Source: Fibrobacter sp. (GTDB taxonomy: Bacteria > Fibrobacterota > Fibrobacteria > Fibrobacterales > Fibrobacteraceae). From it: DNA of 32,272 nt. The position numbers and the translations under genes are program-made. Positions 1-6,733 of the stretch are shown piece by piece (position 1 is the first letter of the stretch; the number at the start of each line of letters is the position of its first letter). The notes beneath the pieces were generated by a model, which worked only from the letters and a program-made list of their open reading frames with translations, did not search any database and was not told the DNA's origin. The DNA lies in contig JAGCPZ010000040.1 in assembly GCA_017965445.1 (NCBI GenBank), forward strand, positions 1 through 32,272. Reading direction: 5' to 3'.

Positions 1-699
1 AGCTACTTGGAAATCAAGAAGGCCGTGATCAACAGCGAAACGCTCACCGCCGAAAAGAAGAACGCTATGGCAATCCTCAGCCACGTGCTCCGCGGCGTGA
101 TTGACCTGTTGCATCCGGTGATGCCGTTCATCACGGAAGAACTGAACGCAACGCTCTTCCCGGGTTCTGAACGCGTGGTCAACAGCGCTTGGCCGAAGGC
201 TAACACAAGCCTCATCGACGCCAAGATTGAAGCCGCATTCAACCAGGCATTCGCCGTCGTGGAAAGTGTGCGTGGCGTGCGCGGTCGCTACAACGTAAGC
301 CCGGCTACCAAGCTCAAGGCTGTCGTGAGCGTCGATACCGCCGAAACCGAAGCAAGCGTGAAGGACTGCCAGGCCATCATCACCGAACTCGGTGGACTTG
401 AATCGTTCTCTGTAGCCGTGAAGGCCGCAAAGCCGAAGTTCAGCGCAAGCTCCGTGGTGCCGGGAGGCGAACTCTACATCCCGCTCGAAGGTATCCTTGA
501 CCCGGCCGCAGAAATCGCACGCCTCGAAAAGGAAATCGAAAAGGCCAAATCATTCGCCGCTTCTATCGAGAAAAAACTTTCTAACCAAAAGTTTGTCAAT
601 GGCGCACCTGAAGCAGTCGTGAACGCCGAACGCGTGAAGCTCGCCACGCAGATGGATATCATTGCGAAGAACGAGGCCGCTCTGAAGGAACTGAAGTAG
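1..699 (+). CDS. valS: Valyl-tRNA synthetase, C-terminal part (5' end outside window)
   Basis: This is the last 232 codons of a class I aminoacyl-tRNA synthetase that charges tRNA-Val in the cytoplasm. The frame is open from the first base, so the catalytic core with its HIGH and KMSKS motifs lies outside the window. What is visible is the anticodon-binding helical domain, with the typical stretch around HPVMPFITEEL and a W-P motif, followed by the Val-specific C-terminal coiled-coil arm (roughly the last 70 residues, rich in Glu and Lys, with LEKEIEK and the NFV-like KFVNGAP turn). The reading frame ends in TAG and is followed by a repeat element and a strong terminator, so valS appears to be the last gene of its transcript. 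Confidence is high because the ILVM anticodon domain followed by this arm is characteristic of ValS. Confidence 0.95.
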   Translation, partial: SYLEIKKAVINSETLTAEKKNAMAILSHVLRGVIDLLHPVMPFITEELNATLFPGSERVVNSAWPKANTSLIDAKIEAAFNQAFAVVESVRGVRGRYNVSPATKLKAVVSVDTAETEASVKDCQAIITELGGLESFSVAVKAAKPKFSASSVVPGGELYIPLEGILDPAAEIARLEKEIEKAKSFAASIEKKLSNQKFVNGAPEAVVNAERVKLATQMDIIAKNEAALKELK

Positions 700-704
700 A
701 TAGC

Positions 705-775
705 AGTTCACTTCGGCTAGGCTCAGTGAACTTGAAGGTCCCTGAGCTTGTCGAAGGGCCGAAGTCGAAGGATCT
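705..775. repeat. REP-like intergenic palindromic element after valS
   Basis: A perfect 8-bp stem (705-712 AGTTCACT with 725-732 AGTGAACT) is followed by a segment containing CCCTGAGCTTGTCGAAGGG and then GTCGAAGGATCT. This wording resembles the short dispersed extragenic repeats found at gene ends in many bacterial genomes. A related but diverged element lies after thrC (25563-25650). No coding function is expected. A genome-wide copy count was not possible here. Confidence 0.5.
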
Positions 776-790
776 AAAAAACATTAAAAA

Positions 791-817
791 AGCACTCCAC
801 ACGGAGTGCTTTTTTTT
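791..817 (+). terminator. Rho-independent terminator after valS
   Basis: An 8-bp perfect stem (791-798 AGCACTCC paired with 803-810 GGAGTGCT), a 4-base loop ACAC, and a run of seven T immediately after form a textbook intrinsic terminator on the plus strand. Confidence 0.9.
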
Positions 818-904
818 GCATTTTCTCGATGTCGCTTTTTTTTGAAAATAAAAATTTACATTTATTCATTTTGTCACCCCAAGCGTATTGTTTAGAAAAA
901 AATT

Positions 905-1004
905 ATTGTATCATACAATACGATATTTCATATAAAAGCACACGATTCATTTGTATCATAAAAAAAATTTCATTTATATTGTATAAAGTACAAATACCAT
1001 ACAA
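905..1004. promoter_or_regulatory. AT-rich leader with repeated TTGTAT/ATACAA sites
   Basis: The stretch 818-1105 has no convincing gene and is very AT-rich. Within it, a perfect 15-bp palindrome ATTGTATCATACAAT lies at 905-919. Further half-sites are seen: TTGTAT at 951-956 and 979-984, and ATACAA at 999-1004. A possible -10 TATAAA is at 982-987. It precedes the lipoprotein gene at 1106, so it is the natural place for its promoter and any operator. No regulator can be named, and the AT bias raises the chance of coincidental matches. Confidence 0.35.
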
Positions 1005-1105
1005 ATTAACAAATCAAAATTTTATGCTAAAAAAAATTCGTTTTTTTATCCTTAATTTATTTATGTTTTAAGCATCAAACAGAATAAATACAGGAGGATA
1101 TTCTG

Positions 1106-2629
1106 ATGACTAGAAACACAAAGAATAAAATGTCAAGAAGGGCCATTTTGGCCGCTGTCACCACATCAATGCTTTTCACAGGCTGCGGCTATCTTGACAA
1201 CATCTTGGATCCCCACAATCCATCAAACGACAACCCAATACAAATAAGTTCTTCCAGCAAAAACACGCCATCATCCTCATCCATAGAGAATCCATACACG
1301 CCTTTCGAGACATGGTATGGTTCAAATTTGGAAGAGCGAATCATGACCGGTTTCAGTACAGAGACCGAAACCTCGGGGTATTGGTACGAATTCGACGACT
1401 CTCCGGACGGTGGGCAATCAGGAATTGTCTGGCCTACGCTCAAAGGCAACGAATACAATCCAGAATCCCTGGAACCGATTATTCAAGAATGCAACGGCAT
1501 TTGCGGAAAGGCAGTCCTTAACAAGGGTTCGTTGATGTACCAACCGTTTGTCGGAGTGGGTTTCGACTTGGCCGGTGAAACATCTGCTACGGACAATACT
1601 CCTGCTGCAGCGAATGCATCTAGCATGGGCGGCGTCTGCATTACATACACATCTGATGCAGCTCCAGTCCTTCAAATGAGTCTTGGCGATGACGTTGATG
1701 CTCAAATAGATTATGCGCTCCCGACAGCAAATCTTCCCAAGAGCACCGCAGGCACAACAAAGTTCATTCCATGGTCAAGTTTCAAACAACCCACTTGGTA
1801 TAAAGGAAATATCAGATTCGACGGCGAAAAAGCAGCCAAGCAGCTCGTATCTCTCAAATTCTTGATCCAAGCAGCTGAGGGACAATACAACTTTAACATT
1901 TCGGCAATCGGTCCTCTTGATGGATGCTCGGGTTCAACGGATCCTGTAAATCCGCCGACACCGCAAGCAAACAACTTTGAGACATGGTTCGGCAACCAAG
2001 GCATCTATAAAATCAATACAGGTTATGACAACGAAACCGAAACAGGCGGTTATTGGTTTGATTACGGAGACGACGTGGATGGAGGACGTTCACATGTCGT
2101 TTGGCCCGTCGAACGCGGCTCCGAATACGACGCAGACGCATTTGACCCAATCATCGATTACTGTGGCGGAATCTGCGGCATCATGGTTCTCGACAAAGGA
2201 CAACTGCCTTACAACCCGTTTGCCGGGGTCGGTTTCAACTTGGGAGGAGAAACATCCGCACTAGATTTTACTCCTTTTGCAGTTGATGCCTCAGGAATGG
2301 GCGGCGTTTGCATCACATACACATCTGATGCAGCTCCAGTTCTTAAAATGAGTCTTGGTGAAGATGTAGATCAGGCTATCGATTACGCAAGCCCTGTAGC
2401 CACACTCCCGAAGAGCACTGTCGGCACAACAAAATTCATCCGTTGGTCTGATTTCAAACAACCTTCCTGGTACAAAGGAGATCTCAGATTCGACGGTGAA
2501 AAAGCAGCCAAGCAGCTCGTTGCGCTCCGATTCGAAGTTCAAGCACATGCGGGATCCTACGCTTTCAACATTCAGGCCATCGGTCCGTATAATGGCGGCA
2601 CTTGTGGCAACGCTACATCTAATAACTAA
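1106..2629 (+). CDS. Lipoprotein with two tandem ~207-residue modules
   Basis: A 507-residue exported lipoprotein of unrecognised function. It starts at ATG with AGGAGG at 1092-1097, 8 nt upstream. A positively charged start and short hydrophobic stretch lead to a lipobox ending FTGC (Cys27). A Ser-rich linker follows (about residues 48-60). Two homologous modules occupy residues 67-274 and 291-497, each opening with FETWxG and containing GGVCITYTSDAAPVL and RFDGEKAAKQLV; a Pro/Asn-rich linker lies between them. Each module has paired Cys that could form disulfides (for example in CNGICG and CGGICG). The layout, beta-rich look and acidic/aromatic patches suggest a carbohydrate-binding or jelly-roll (CBM11/CIA30-like) module, but this is inference from general appearance only. 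It is followed by its own terminator and is probably monocistronic. Confidence 0.85.
   Translation: MTRNTKNKMSRRAILAAVTTSMLFTGCGYLDNILDPHNPSNDNPIQISSSSKNTPSSSSIENPYTPFETWYGSNLEERIMTGFSTETETSGYWYEFDDSPDGGQSGIVWPTLKGNEYNPESLEPIIQECNGICGKAVLNKGSLMYQPFVGVGFDLAGETSATDNTPAAANASSMGGVCITYTSDAAPVLQMSLGDDVDAQIDYALPTANLPKSTAGTTKFIPWSSFKQPTWYKGNIRFDGEKAAKQLVSLKFLIQAAEGQYNFNISAIGPLDGCSGSTDPVNPPTPQANNFETWFGNQGIYKINTGYDNETETGGYWFDYGDDVDGGRSHVVWPVERGSEYDADAFDPIIDYCGGICGIMVLDKGQLPYNPFAGVGFNLGGETSALDFTPFAVDASGMGGVCITYTSDAAPVLKMSLGEDVDQAIDYASPVATLPKSTVGTTKFIRWSDFKQPSWYKGDLRFDGEKAAKQLVALRFEVQAHAGSYAFNIQAIGPYNGGTCGNATSNN
1304..2596 (+). repeat. Internal gene duplication within the lipoprotein
   Basis: Two copies (1304-1927 and 1976-2596) of a module of about 620 bp lie head to tail in frame. 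Parts are nearly identical at DNA level, for example ACATACACATCTGATGCAGC in both copies near 1643 and 2316, and the segment around 1814-1848 against 2485-2519 with one base different. Elsewhere the copies have diverged. This mix implies either a fairly recent duplication or ongoing gene conversion. Confidence 0.85.
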
Positions 2630-2650
2630 TCCAACAAACCACATCCAGCA

Positions 2651-2677
2651 AAAAGTCCCGCATAACGCGGGACTTTT
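2651..2677 (+). terminator. Rho-independent terminator after the lipoprotein
   Basis: An 11-bp perfect stem (2651-2661 AAAAGTCCCGC with 2667-2677 GCGGGACTTTT) has a 5-base loop ATAAC. The A-run and T-run at the two ends mean it could stop transcription from both sides, serving also the minus-strand purF gene that ends at 2741. Confidence 0.85.
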
Positions 2678-2740
2678 CATATTCACAATTTATTATTCAG
2701 CCATCGGGCCTTGCGCACTCAAGAAAGGCCAGGAAAGAAT

Positions 2741-4216
2741 TTACTTTTCTTCTTTCTTTTCCTTGTCGTGGCAATGGCACGGGCAATGATAGCAGTCACC
2801 CGTTTCGGCGTAGTCCTTGCCGGTCCAGCAGTAAGTACAGAGCTGGTCTTCTGGGAGGCCGATAGCCTGAATCAAATCGTCAATGCGCTGGAACGCAAGC
2901 GACGTGAGGTTCAGTTTTTTGCGGATGTATTCGACCATGTCCTTGTACGGTTGGCCATTCGGATCCGTGTATTTGTCGAGATCGGCGTTTTCGCCTTCCT
3001 TGTCACGAATGTAACGGCGCGTGATGAGGTCGTATTCATTCTTGGAACGGGAGAAGTTGATGAACTTGCACGGATAAACGAGCGGCGGGCAAGCGATACG
3101 CATGTGCGTTTCCTTGCAGCCCATGGAATAAAGTTTTGCAGCCTGCTTACCGAGCTGTGTTCCGCGAACGATGGAGTCGTCGCAGAAAACAAGGCGACGG
3201 TCCTTGATGAGTCCCGGAATCGGGATGAGCTTCATCGAGGCGACGTGTTCGCGCTGGCGCTGGTCCTGCGGCATAAACGAACGTGCCCAAGTCGGAGTGT
3301 ACTTCACGAACGGGCGAGCAAACTTGATACCGGCTTCGTGCGCATAACCTAACGCATGAGACGTGCCGGAATCCGGAATACCGCAAGCGGCGTCTGCCTC
3401 GGTCGGGGTGCGCTTGGCAAGAGCCGAACCGCAACGGTAACGGGTCATTTCCACGTTACGTCCTTCGTAACTGGAGGCCGGATAGCCGTAATAAACCCAG
3501 AGGAACGAACAAATTGCCATTTTCTTACGCGGTTCCACGAGCGTCGTTTCGCCATCCGGCGTGAGTTCGACAACTTCACCAGGACCAAGATCGCGAACGT
3601 ATTCGTAACCGAGATTCGGCAGAGCGCAACTTTCTTGCAAAGCAATCATCGCACCGTTCTTTTTGCCAAGGATAAGCGCTGTGCGGCCCCACTTGTCGCG
3701 GCACGCATAAAAACGCCCCGTACTATCCATAATCAGCACGGAGCAACTTCCCTTGACTTTGTCCTGAACATACTTGAGACCATCGATGATGGAATCTTGC
3801 GTAGCGATAAGCGCTGATACCACCTCGGTCGGACCTACCATGCCACTCGTCGTTGAGAACTGGAGCTGCATGCAATTGTTTCGGAAAAGTTCGTTCTTGA
3901 TATCTTCGATGTTCGTAATGAGACCGACAGTCACAATCGCGAACGTTCCCAGCTTGGAGGTCATGACGAGCGGCTGCGGGTCTGTGTCAGAAATGACGCC
4001 TAAGCCAACCTTGCCGGAAAAATGTGAAAGATCATGCTCAAACTTGCTGCGGAACGGAGTGTTCTGGATGTTGTGAATCGAGCGATGGAAAACTCCATCT
4101 GATTTCAAAATAGCCATACCGCCGCGGTGAGTGCCAAGGTGAGAATGGTAGTCGGTTCCGTAAAAAAGGTCACAAACGCAATCTTCTTTGGAAATAACTC
4201 CACAAAAGCCGCCCAT
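2741..4216 (-). CDS. purF: Amidophosphoribosyltransferase-like protein (divergent PurF)
   Basis: 491 residues. PurF transfers ammonia from glutamine to PRPP, the first step of purine synthesis, in the cytoplasm. I chose the ATG at 4216 over an in-frame start 12 codons upstream because AGGAG sits 6 nt before it and because it puts the catalytic Cys at residue 5 (MGGFCGV), implying a short cleaved propeptide. The PRPP-binding loop is intact (LVFCDDSIVRGTQ, about 342-354), and GIPDSGT (279-285) fits the phosphoribosyltransferase fold. Cys236, Cys376 or Cys383, Cys460 and Cys463 match the spacing of the [4Fe-4S] ligands of the Bacillus-type enzyme. Oddly, the usual glutaminase motifs (HVRYST and NGN) are replaced by GVISDTDPQPL (73-83) and TVGLITN (96-102), and a tail with CYHCPCHCHD (475-484) follows. 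The overall family is clear; activity is less so. Confidence 0.85.
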   Translation of the reverse strand: MGGFCGVISKEDCVCDLFYGTDYHSHLGTHRGGMAILKSDGVFHRSIHNIQNTPFRSKFEHDLSHFSGKVGLGVISDTDPQPLVMTSKLGTFAIVTVGLITNIEDIKNELFRNNCMQLQFSTTSGMVGPTEVVSALIATQDSIIDGLKYVQDKVKGSCSVLIMDSTGRFYACRDKWGRTALILGKKNGAMIALQESCALPNLGYEYVRDLGPGEVVELTPDGETTLVEPRKKMAICSFLWVYYGYPASSYEGRNVEMTRYRCGSALAKRTPTEADAACGIPDSGTSHALGYAHEAGIKFARPFVKYTPTWARSFMPQDQRQREHVASMKLIPIPGLIKDRRLVFCDDSIVRGTQLGKQAAKLYSMGCKETHMRIACPPLVYPCKFINFSRSKNEYDLITRRYIRDKEGENADLDKYTDPNGQPYKDMVEYIRKKLNLTSLAFQRIDDLIQAIGLPEDQLCTYCWTGKDYAETGDCYHCPCHCHDKEKKEEK

Positions 4217-4375
4217 ATAAGACTCCTGGATAGAAAAGGATTTTCCACGCACAAAAATAGAAATCTTGAGCCATATGCAAAGAGTAAACCTGAAAAATTT
4301 TTATTTCAACCGCCAGGCAGGCCCGCAAACGGCAATATTTTTTGCTTACGCACCCAACTGGAATAAAGCCCCATT

Positions 4376-4403
4376 TTGATTCGAGAACTTTTAAGTATAT
4401 ATT
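4376..4403 (+). promoter_or_regulatory. Candidate sigma70-type promoter for the hydrolase gene
   Basis: TTGATT (4376-4381) and TATATT (4398-4403) are separated by 16 bp and lie about 35 bp before the chosen start at 4439. A second TATAAA at 4406-4411 could serve instead. The rest of the divergent space 4217-4375 holds no recognised element beyond the purF RBS; no riboswitch fold was recognised. Confidence 0.4.
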
Positions 4404-4438
4404 GGTATAAAAGCATACATTTTCAGAAGGGGAAGCAT

Positions 4439-5188
4439 ATGGGAATTAAAGCCGTACGCATGTTTGACCATGGATTCATGAACCAAGCGTTTGCCTTTGG
4501 CGGTGAAGAAGGCAAGGACAAGTTCGATGAACAAATCATTTACCGCAGCAGCCTGCAAAACTTTCTCATCGACACCGGGAGCGAAGTTATTCTCGTCGAT
4601 ACAGGTTTTGTCAACAATTTTACAGCCCCCGAAAAAAAACTCGGCGCACCGCTTTACATGGGTGAAAAGCTAAAGGACTACATGGAAGCGTTTGCAGAAC
4701 TTGGCTACAAGCCCGAGCAGGTCACAAAGATTCTCATCACGCACAAGCATCCGGACCATTCCGCAGCCATTCAGTACTTCCCGAATGCGAAGGTCTACAT
4801 TTCGCCCGAAGATGCCGACGCCATGAAACTTGATGCTCCAAACATTGTGCGCTGCACTTACAAGGACGGACCTTACCACAACTTCCCGAAGGCAGAAAAA
4901 GTCGCCGACGGAATTTACTTTATCGAGGCTAAGGGGCACACCAAAGGAAACAGCATCGTCATTGCCGAAAACGAGGAACTATTCTACCTGATGCACGGCG
5001 ACGTAACCTACTGCGATGCCGCCCTCAAGGCAAACAAGTTAAGCATCGTCTTTGAAGACATCGTCGCCGCCCGTGACACACTCGACCGCGTTCGTGAATT
5101 TGTCGTCAACAACCCGACCGTTTACCTTTCGACGCATTGCCCAGAAGGCTACGAGAATCTCGAGATGAAGCGTGTGATGAAACTGTAG
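4439..5188 (+). CDS. Metallo-beta-lactamase-fold hydrolase (AHL-lactonase-like)
   Basis: 249 residues; soluble, with no signal peptide. The start at ATG 4439 is preferred over an upstream in-frame start because AAGGGG lies just before it and the upstream 21 codons overlap the candidate promoter. The dinuclear metal site of the superfamily is complete: HKHPDH at 102-107 (HxHxDH), His167 in GHTKG, Asp188 in MHGD, and His233 in STHCPEG. The pattern and length fit the branch annotated as N-acyl homoserine lactonase or related hydrolases, but this branch has many substrates (lactones, thioesters), so quorum quenching should not be assumed. It is flanked by a promoter and a terminator-like hairpin, so it is probably transcribed alone. 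Confidence 0.85.
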   Translation: MGIKAVRMFDHGFMNQAFAFGGEEGKDKFDEQIIYRSSLQNFLIDTGSEVILVDTGFVNNFTAPEKKLGAPLYMGEKLKDYMEAFAELGYKPEQVTKILITHKHPDHSAAIQYFPNAKVYISPEDADAMKLDAPNIVRCTYKDGPYHNFPKAEKVADGIYFIEAKGHTKGNSIVIAENEELFYLMHGDVTYCDAALKANKLSIVFEDIVAARDTLDRVREFVVNNPTVYLSTHCPEGYENLEMKRVMKL

Positions 5189-5243
5189 AAAGTTCCGCGT
5201 TTCAACTGCAACTCAAAAGCGACACGCCCGCAACATATAAAGC

Positions 5244-5284
5244 GTCATGCCCGCCACCACTGAGTGCGCGGGCATCTCTTTTTA
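5244..5284 (+). terminator. Terminator-like hairpin, left copy of an inverted pair
   Basis: ATGCCCGC (5247-5254) pairs with GCGGGCAT (5268-5275), followed by CTCTTTTT. It can end the transcript of the hydrolase gene. The outer sequence GTCATGCCCGCC and GCGGGCATCTC is repeated, in reverse orientation, at 6674-6707. Confidence 0.7.
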
Positions 5285-5623
5285 CAAACACCCCGATTTC
5301 GGGCCGTATTCGAACTCGCCGTCGTGGCGGATGATGAGGTAGTTGTAAAACGGTTTTTCACAGGTTTCAGCGGATGAAGAATCCTTGTCTTTAGAAATTC
5401 CAATTCTAATAGGTTTATCCGTAAAATTTATCTTGAAAAAATTTTCATCACTAGACAAAACTGCCCAAGTAACAAGAACATCGCCATTATCACTTAGCAC
5501 AAACTTATATTGCGGCATCATAATTCCATCAAAGGTTAAAGAACCTATATAATTTCCTGACATTCCTGTATTTTTCAAAACATCGTCTATTGGACATTCA
5601 TACGGTCGTCCCAGACTACGCAT
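5282..5623 (-). CDS. Hypothetical protein, possible frameshifted C-terminal part of the upstream gene
   Basis: 113 residues without recognised homology, rich in Asp, Ser and Phe, with no signal peptide of its own. Its first ATG (5623) lies inside the 3' end of the upstream gene, overlapping by 37 nt in another frame, and there is only a weak purine-rich stretch rather than a clear Shine-Dalgarno. It looks like sound coding sequence throughout (for example TFDGIMMPQYKFVLSDNGD). The simplest reading is that it is the C-terminus of the secreted protein encoded just upstream, separated by a frameshift. The alternative is a separate, translationally coupled cytoplasmic protein, or a programmed frameshift. 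Confidence 0.55.
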   Translation of the reverse strand: MRSLGRPYECPIDDVLKNTGMSGNYIGSLTFDGIMMPQYKFVLSDNGDVLVTWAVLSSDENFFKINFTDKPIRIGISKDKDSSSAETCEKPFYNYLIIRHDGEFEYGPKSGCL

Positions 5624-6660
5624 ATTAGCAAACGTTCTTCTTTCTCTAATTTTATTTCACGATAATCCATCTGTACTTTTTTCTTTTCCAACCACTTTTC
5701 AAATATCGGATTCTTAAGAATTGCAGCAAACGATTTCACGTATAACTCTACAGCGTCAATAGGAGAGTCGCTAAAATTCTGCGCTTTTAAATCATAATGT
5801 AATTCAAAAACTAATTCTCTAAACGTGGATTTTTTTGTTTTGGGCGTTACATAAAAAGTATAAAGTAGGTCATCACCATTTTCAGAACTCGCATGCATAG
5901 CATCAACCGCATTGATTTTAAAGAAATTTTCAAAATGTTTAAACCTTGTATCGCAACGAGGATTACTGATATACATAGAGATATCTGCGCTATCTTGTTT
6001 TTGTTGCAATCGATCTAAGAGATAATAATAAGAGATAAACGGAGAAGATGATTCCTGATAAGGACGAAGTATTTTTCTTTCACCCTTGTTTCGATGTTTA
6101 TTTTTCATCGATTTCAAGGCCTTCACATAATCTTTTTTATCATATTCCTTTTTCGACAAATTCAGCACTCGACCACTTTTCAGGGACATTGCATAAATAA
6201 AAATTTTACCACGTTTTATGTTTGTACAAGATGCGTCAAGGTCTCCACTCACAAAATCCGCTAATAGCGGCCCAAACGTTTTCGGAAAAACAAAAAATGA
6301 ATTATGTTTTACAGAGCGATCAAGAACTACTTCTTGTGAAGGGATGCCAACCGAAAAATGTTTACGGTCACCATGATCCATGATAATAGACGAACGCCCC
6401 CACGCATTGATCGTCACACTATCTAAATACAGCATAGAATCCCGAATGCTCCAAAATCCCCAATAACCACCGCCATCACCAGGACCGTGAAAAGTCGGAC
6501 GGAACGGCCATTCTGAATAATGCGTCTCGATATATTCATTAAGCGGATAAGAGCGCAGATGACAACTTTCACCATTTATATCAATCGCATCATCCCTTTG
6601 CACATGGGCAAGCACCATGCACGCAAACGCAACAACCAAGAAACAGATTTTCTTTATCAT
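5587..6660 (-). CDS. Secreted hypothetical protein, AT-rich, possibly truncated
   Basis: 357 residues. The N-terminus MIKKICFLVVAFACMVLA is a typical Sec signal peptide with cleavage likely after VLA; it has no lipobox Cys at the cleavage site, so a periplasmic or surface protein is expected. No domain was recognised. Features seen are aromatic and Tyr-rich patches, a Lys-rich middle (about residues 170-205) and a short final segment that ends abruptly (WDDRMNVQ) where the next frame takes over. No good Shine-Dalgarno precedes the ATG. Base composition is clearly lower in GC than the flanking glycosyltransferase genes, and the locus is bracketed by two inverted copies of a hairpin element, which fits acquisition as a cassette. 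Function unknown. Confidence 0.65.
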   Translation of the reverse strand: MIKKICFLVVAFACMVLAHVQRDDAIDINGESCHLRSYPLNEYIETHYSEWPFRPTFHGPGDGGGYWGFWSIRDSMLYLDSVTINAWGRSSIIMDHGDRKHFSVGIPSQEVVLDRSVKHNSFFVFPKTFGPLLADFVSGDLDASCTNIKRGKIFIYAMSLKSGRVLNLSKKEYDKKDYVKALKSMKNKHRNKGERKILRPYQESSSPFISYYYLLDRLQQKQDSADISMYISNPRCDTRFKHFENFFKINAVDAMHASSENGDDLLYTFYVTPKTKKSTFRELVFELHYDLKAQNFSDSPIDAVELYVKSFAAILKNPIFEKWLEKKKVQMDYREIKLEKEERLLICVVWDDRMNVQ

Positions 6661-6673
6661 GAGGATAAATTAC

Positions 6674-6707
6674 AAAAAAGGAGATGCCCGCTCAAGGCGG
6701 GCATGAC
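6674..6707 (-). terminator. Minus-strand terminator, right copy of an inverted pair
   Basis: On the minus strand GTCATGCCCGCC, a short loop, and GCGGGCATCTCC are followed by a run of six T. It terminates the three-gene glycosyltransferase operon. Apart from the loop it matches the element at 5244-5284. Confidence 0.85.
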
Positions 6708-6733
6708 AGAATCGGAGCTATCACTCCTAATAA

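Noticed and set aside
829..1071. 80-codon open frame in the AT-rich leader before the lipoprotein
   Set aside because: No Shine-Dalgarno, composition dictated by AT richness (Ile, Phe, Lys, Leu), and it overlaps the likely promoter.
4217..4438. Possible purine riboswitch between purF and the hydrolase gene
   Set aside because: No conserved purine-riboswitch core or convincing three-way stem was seen; only ordinary promoter-like words are present.
5244..6707. Inverted hairpins as insertion-sequence ends
   Set aside because: There is no transposase and no target-site duplication at the borders; the arms are better explained as terminators, so I report only a bracketed island.
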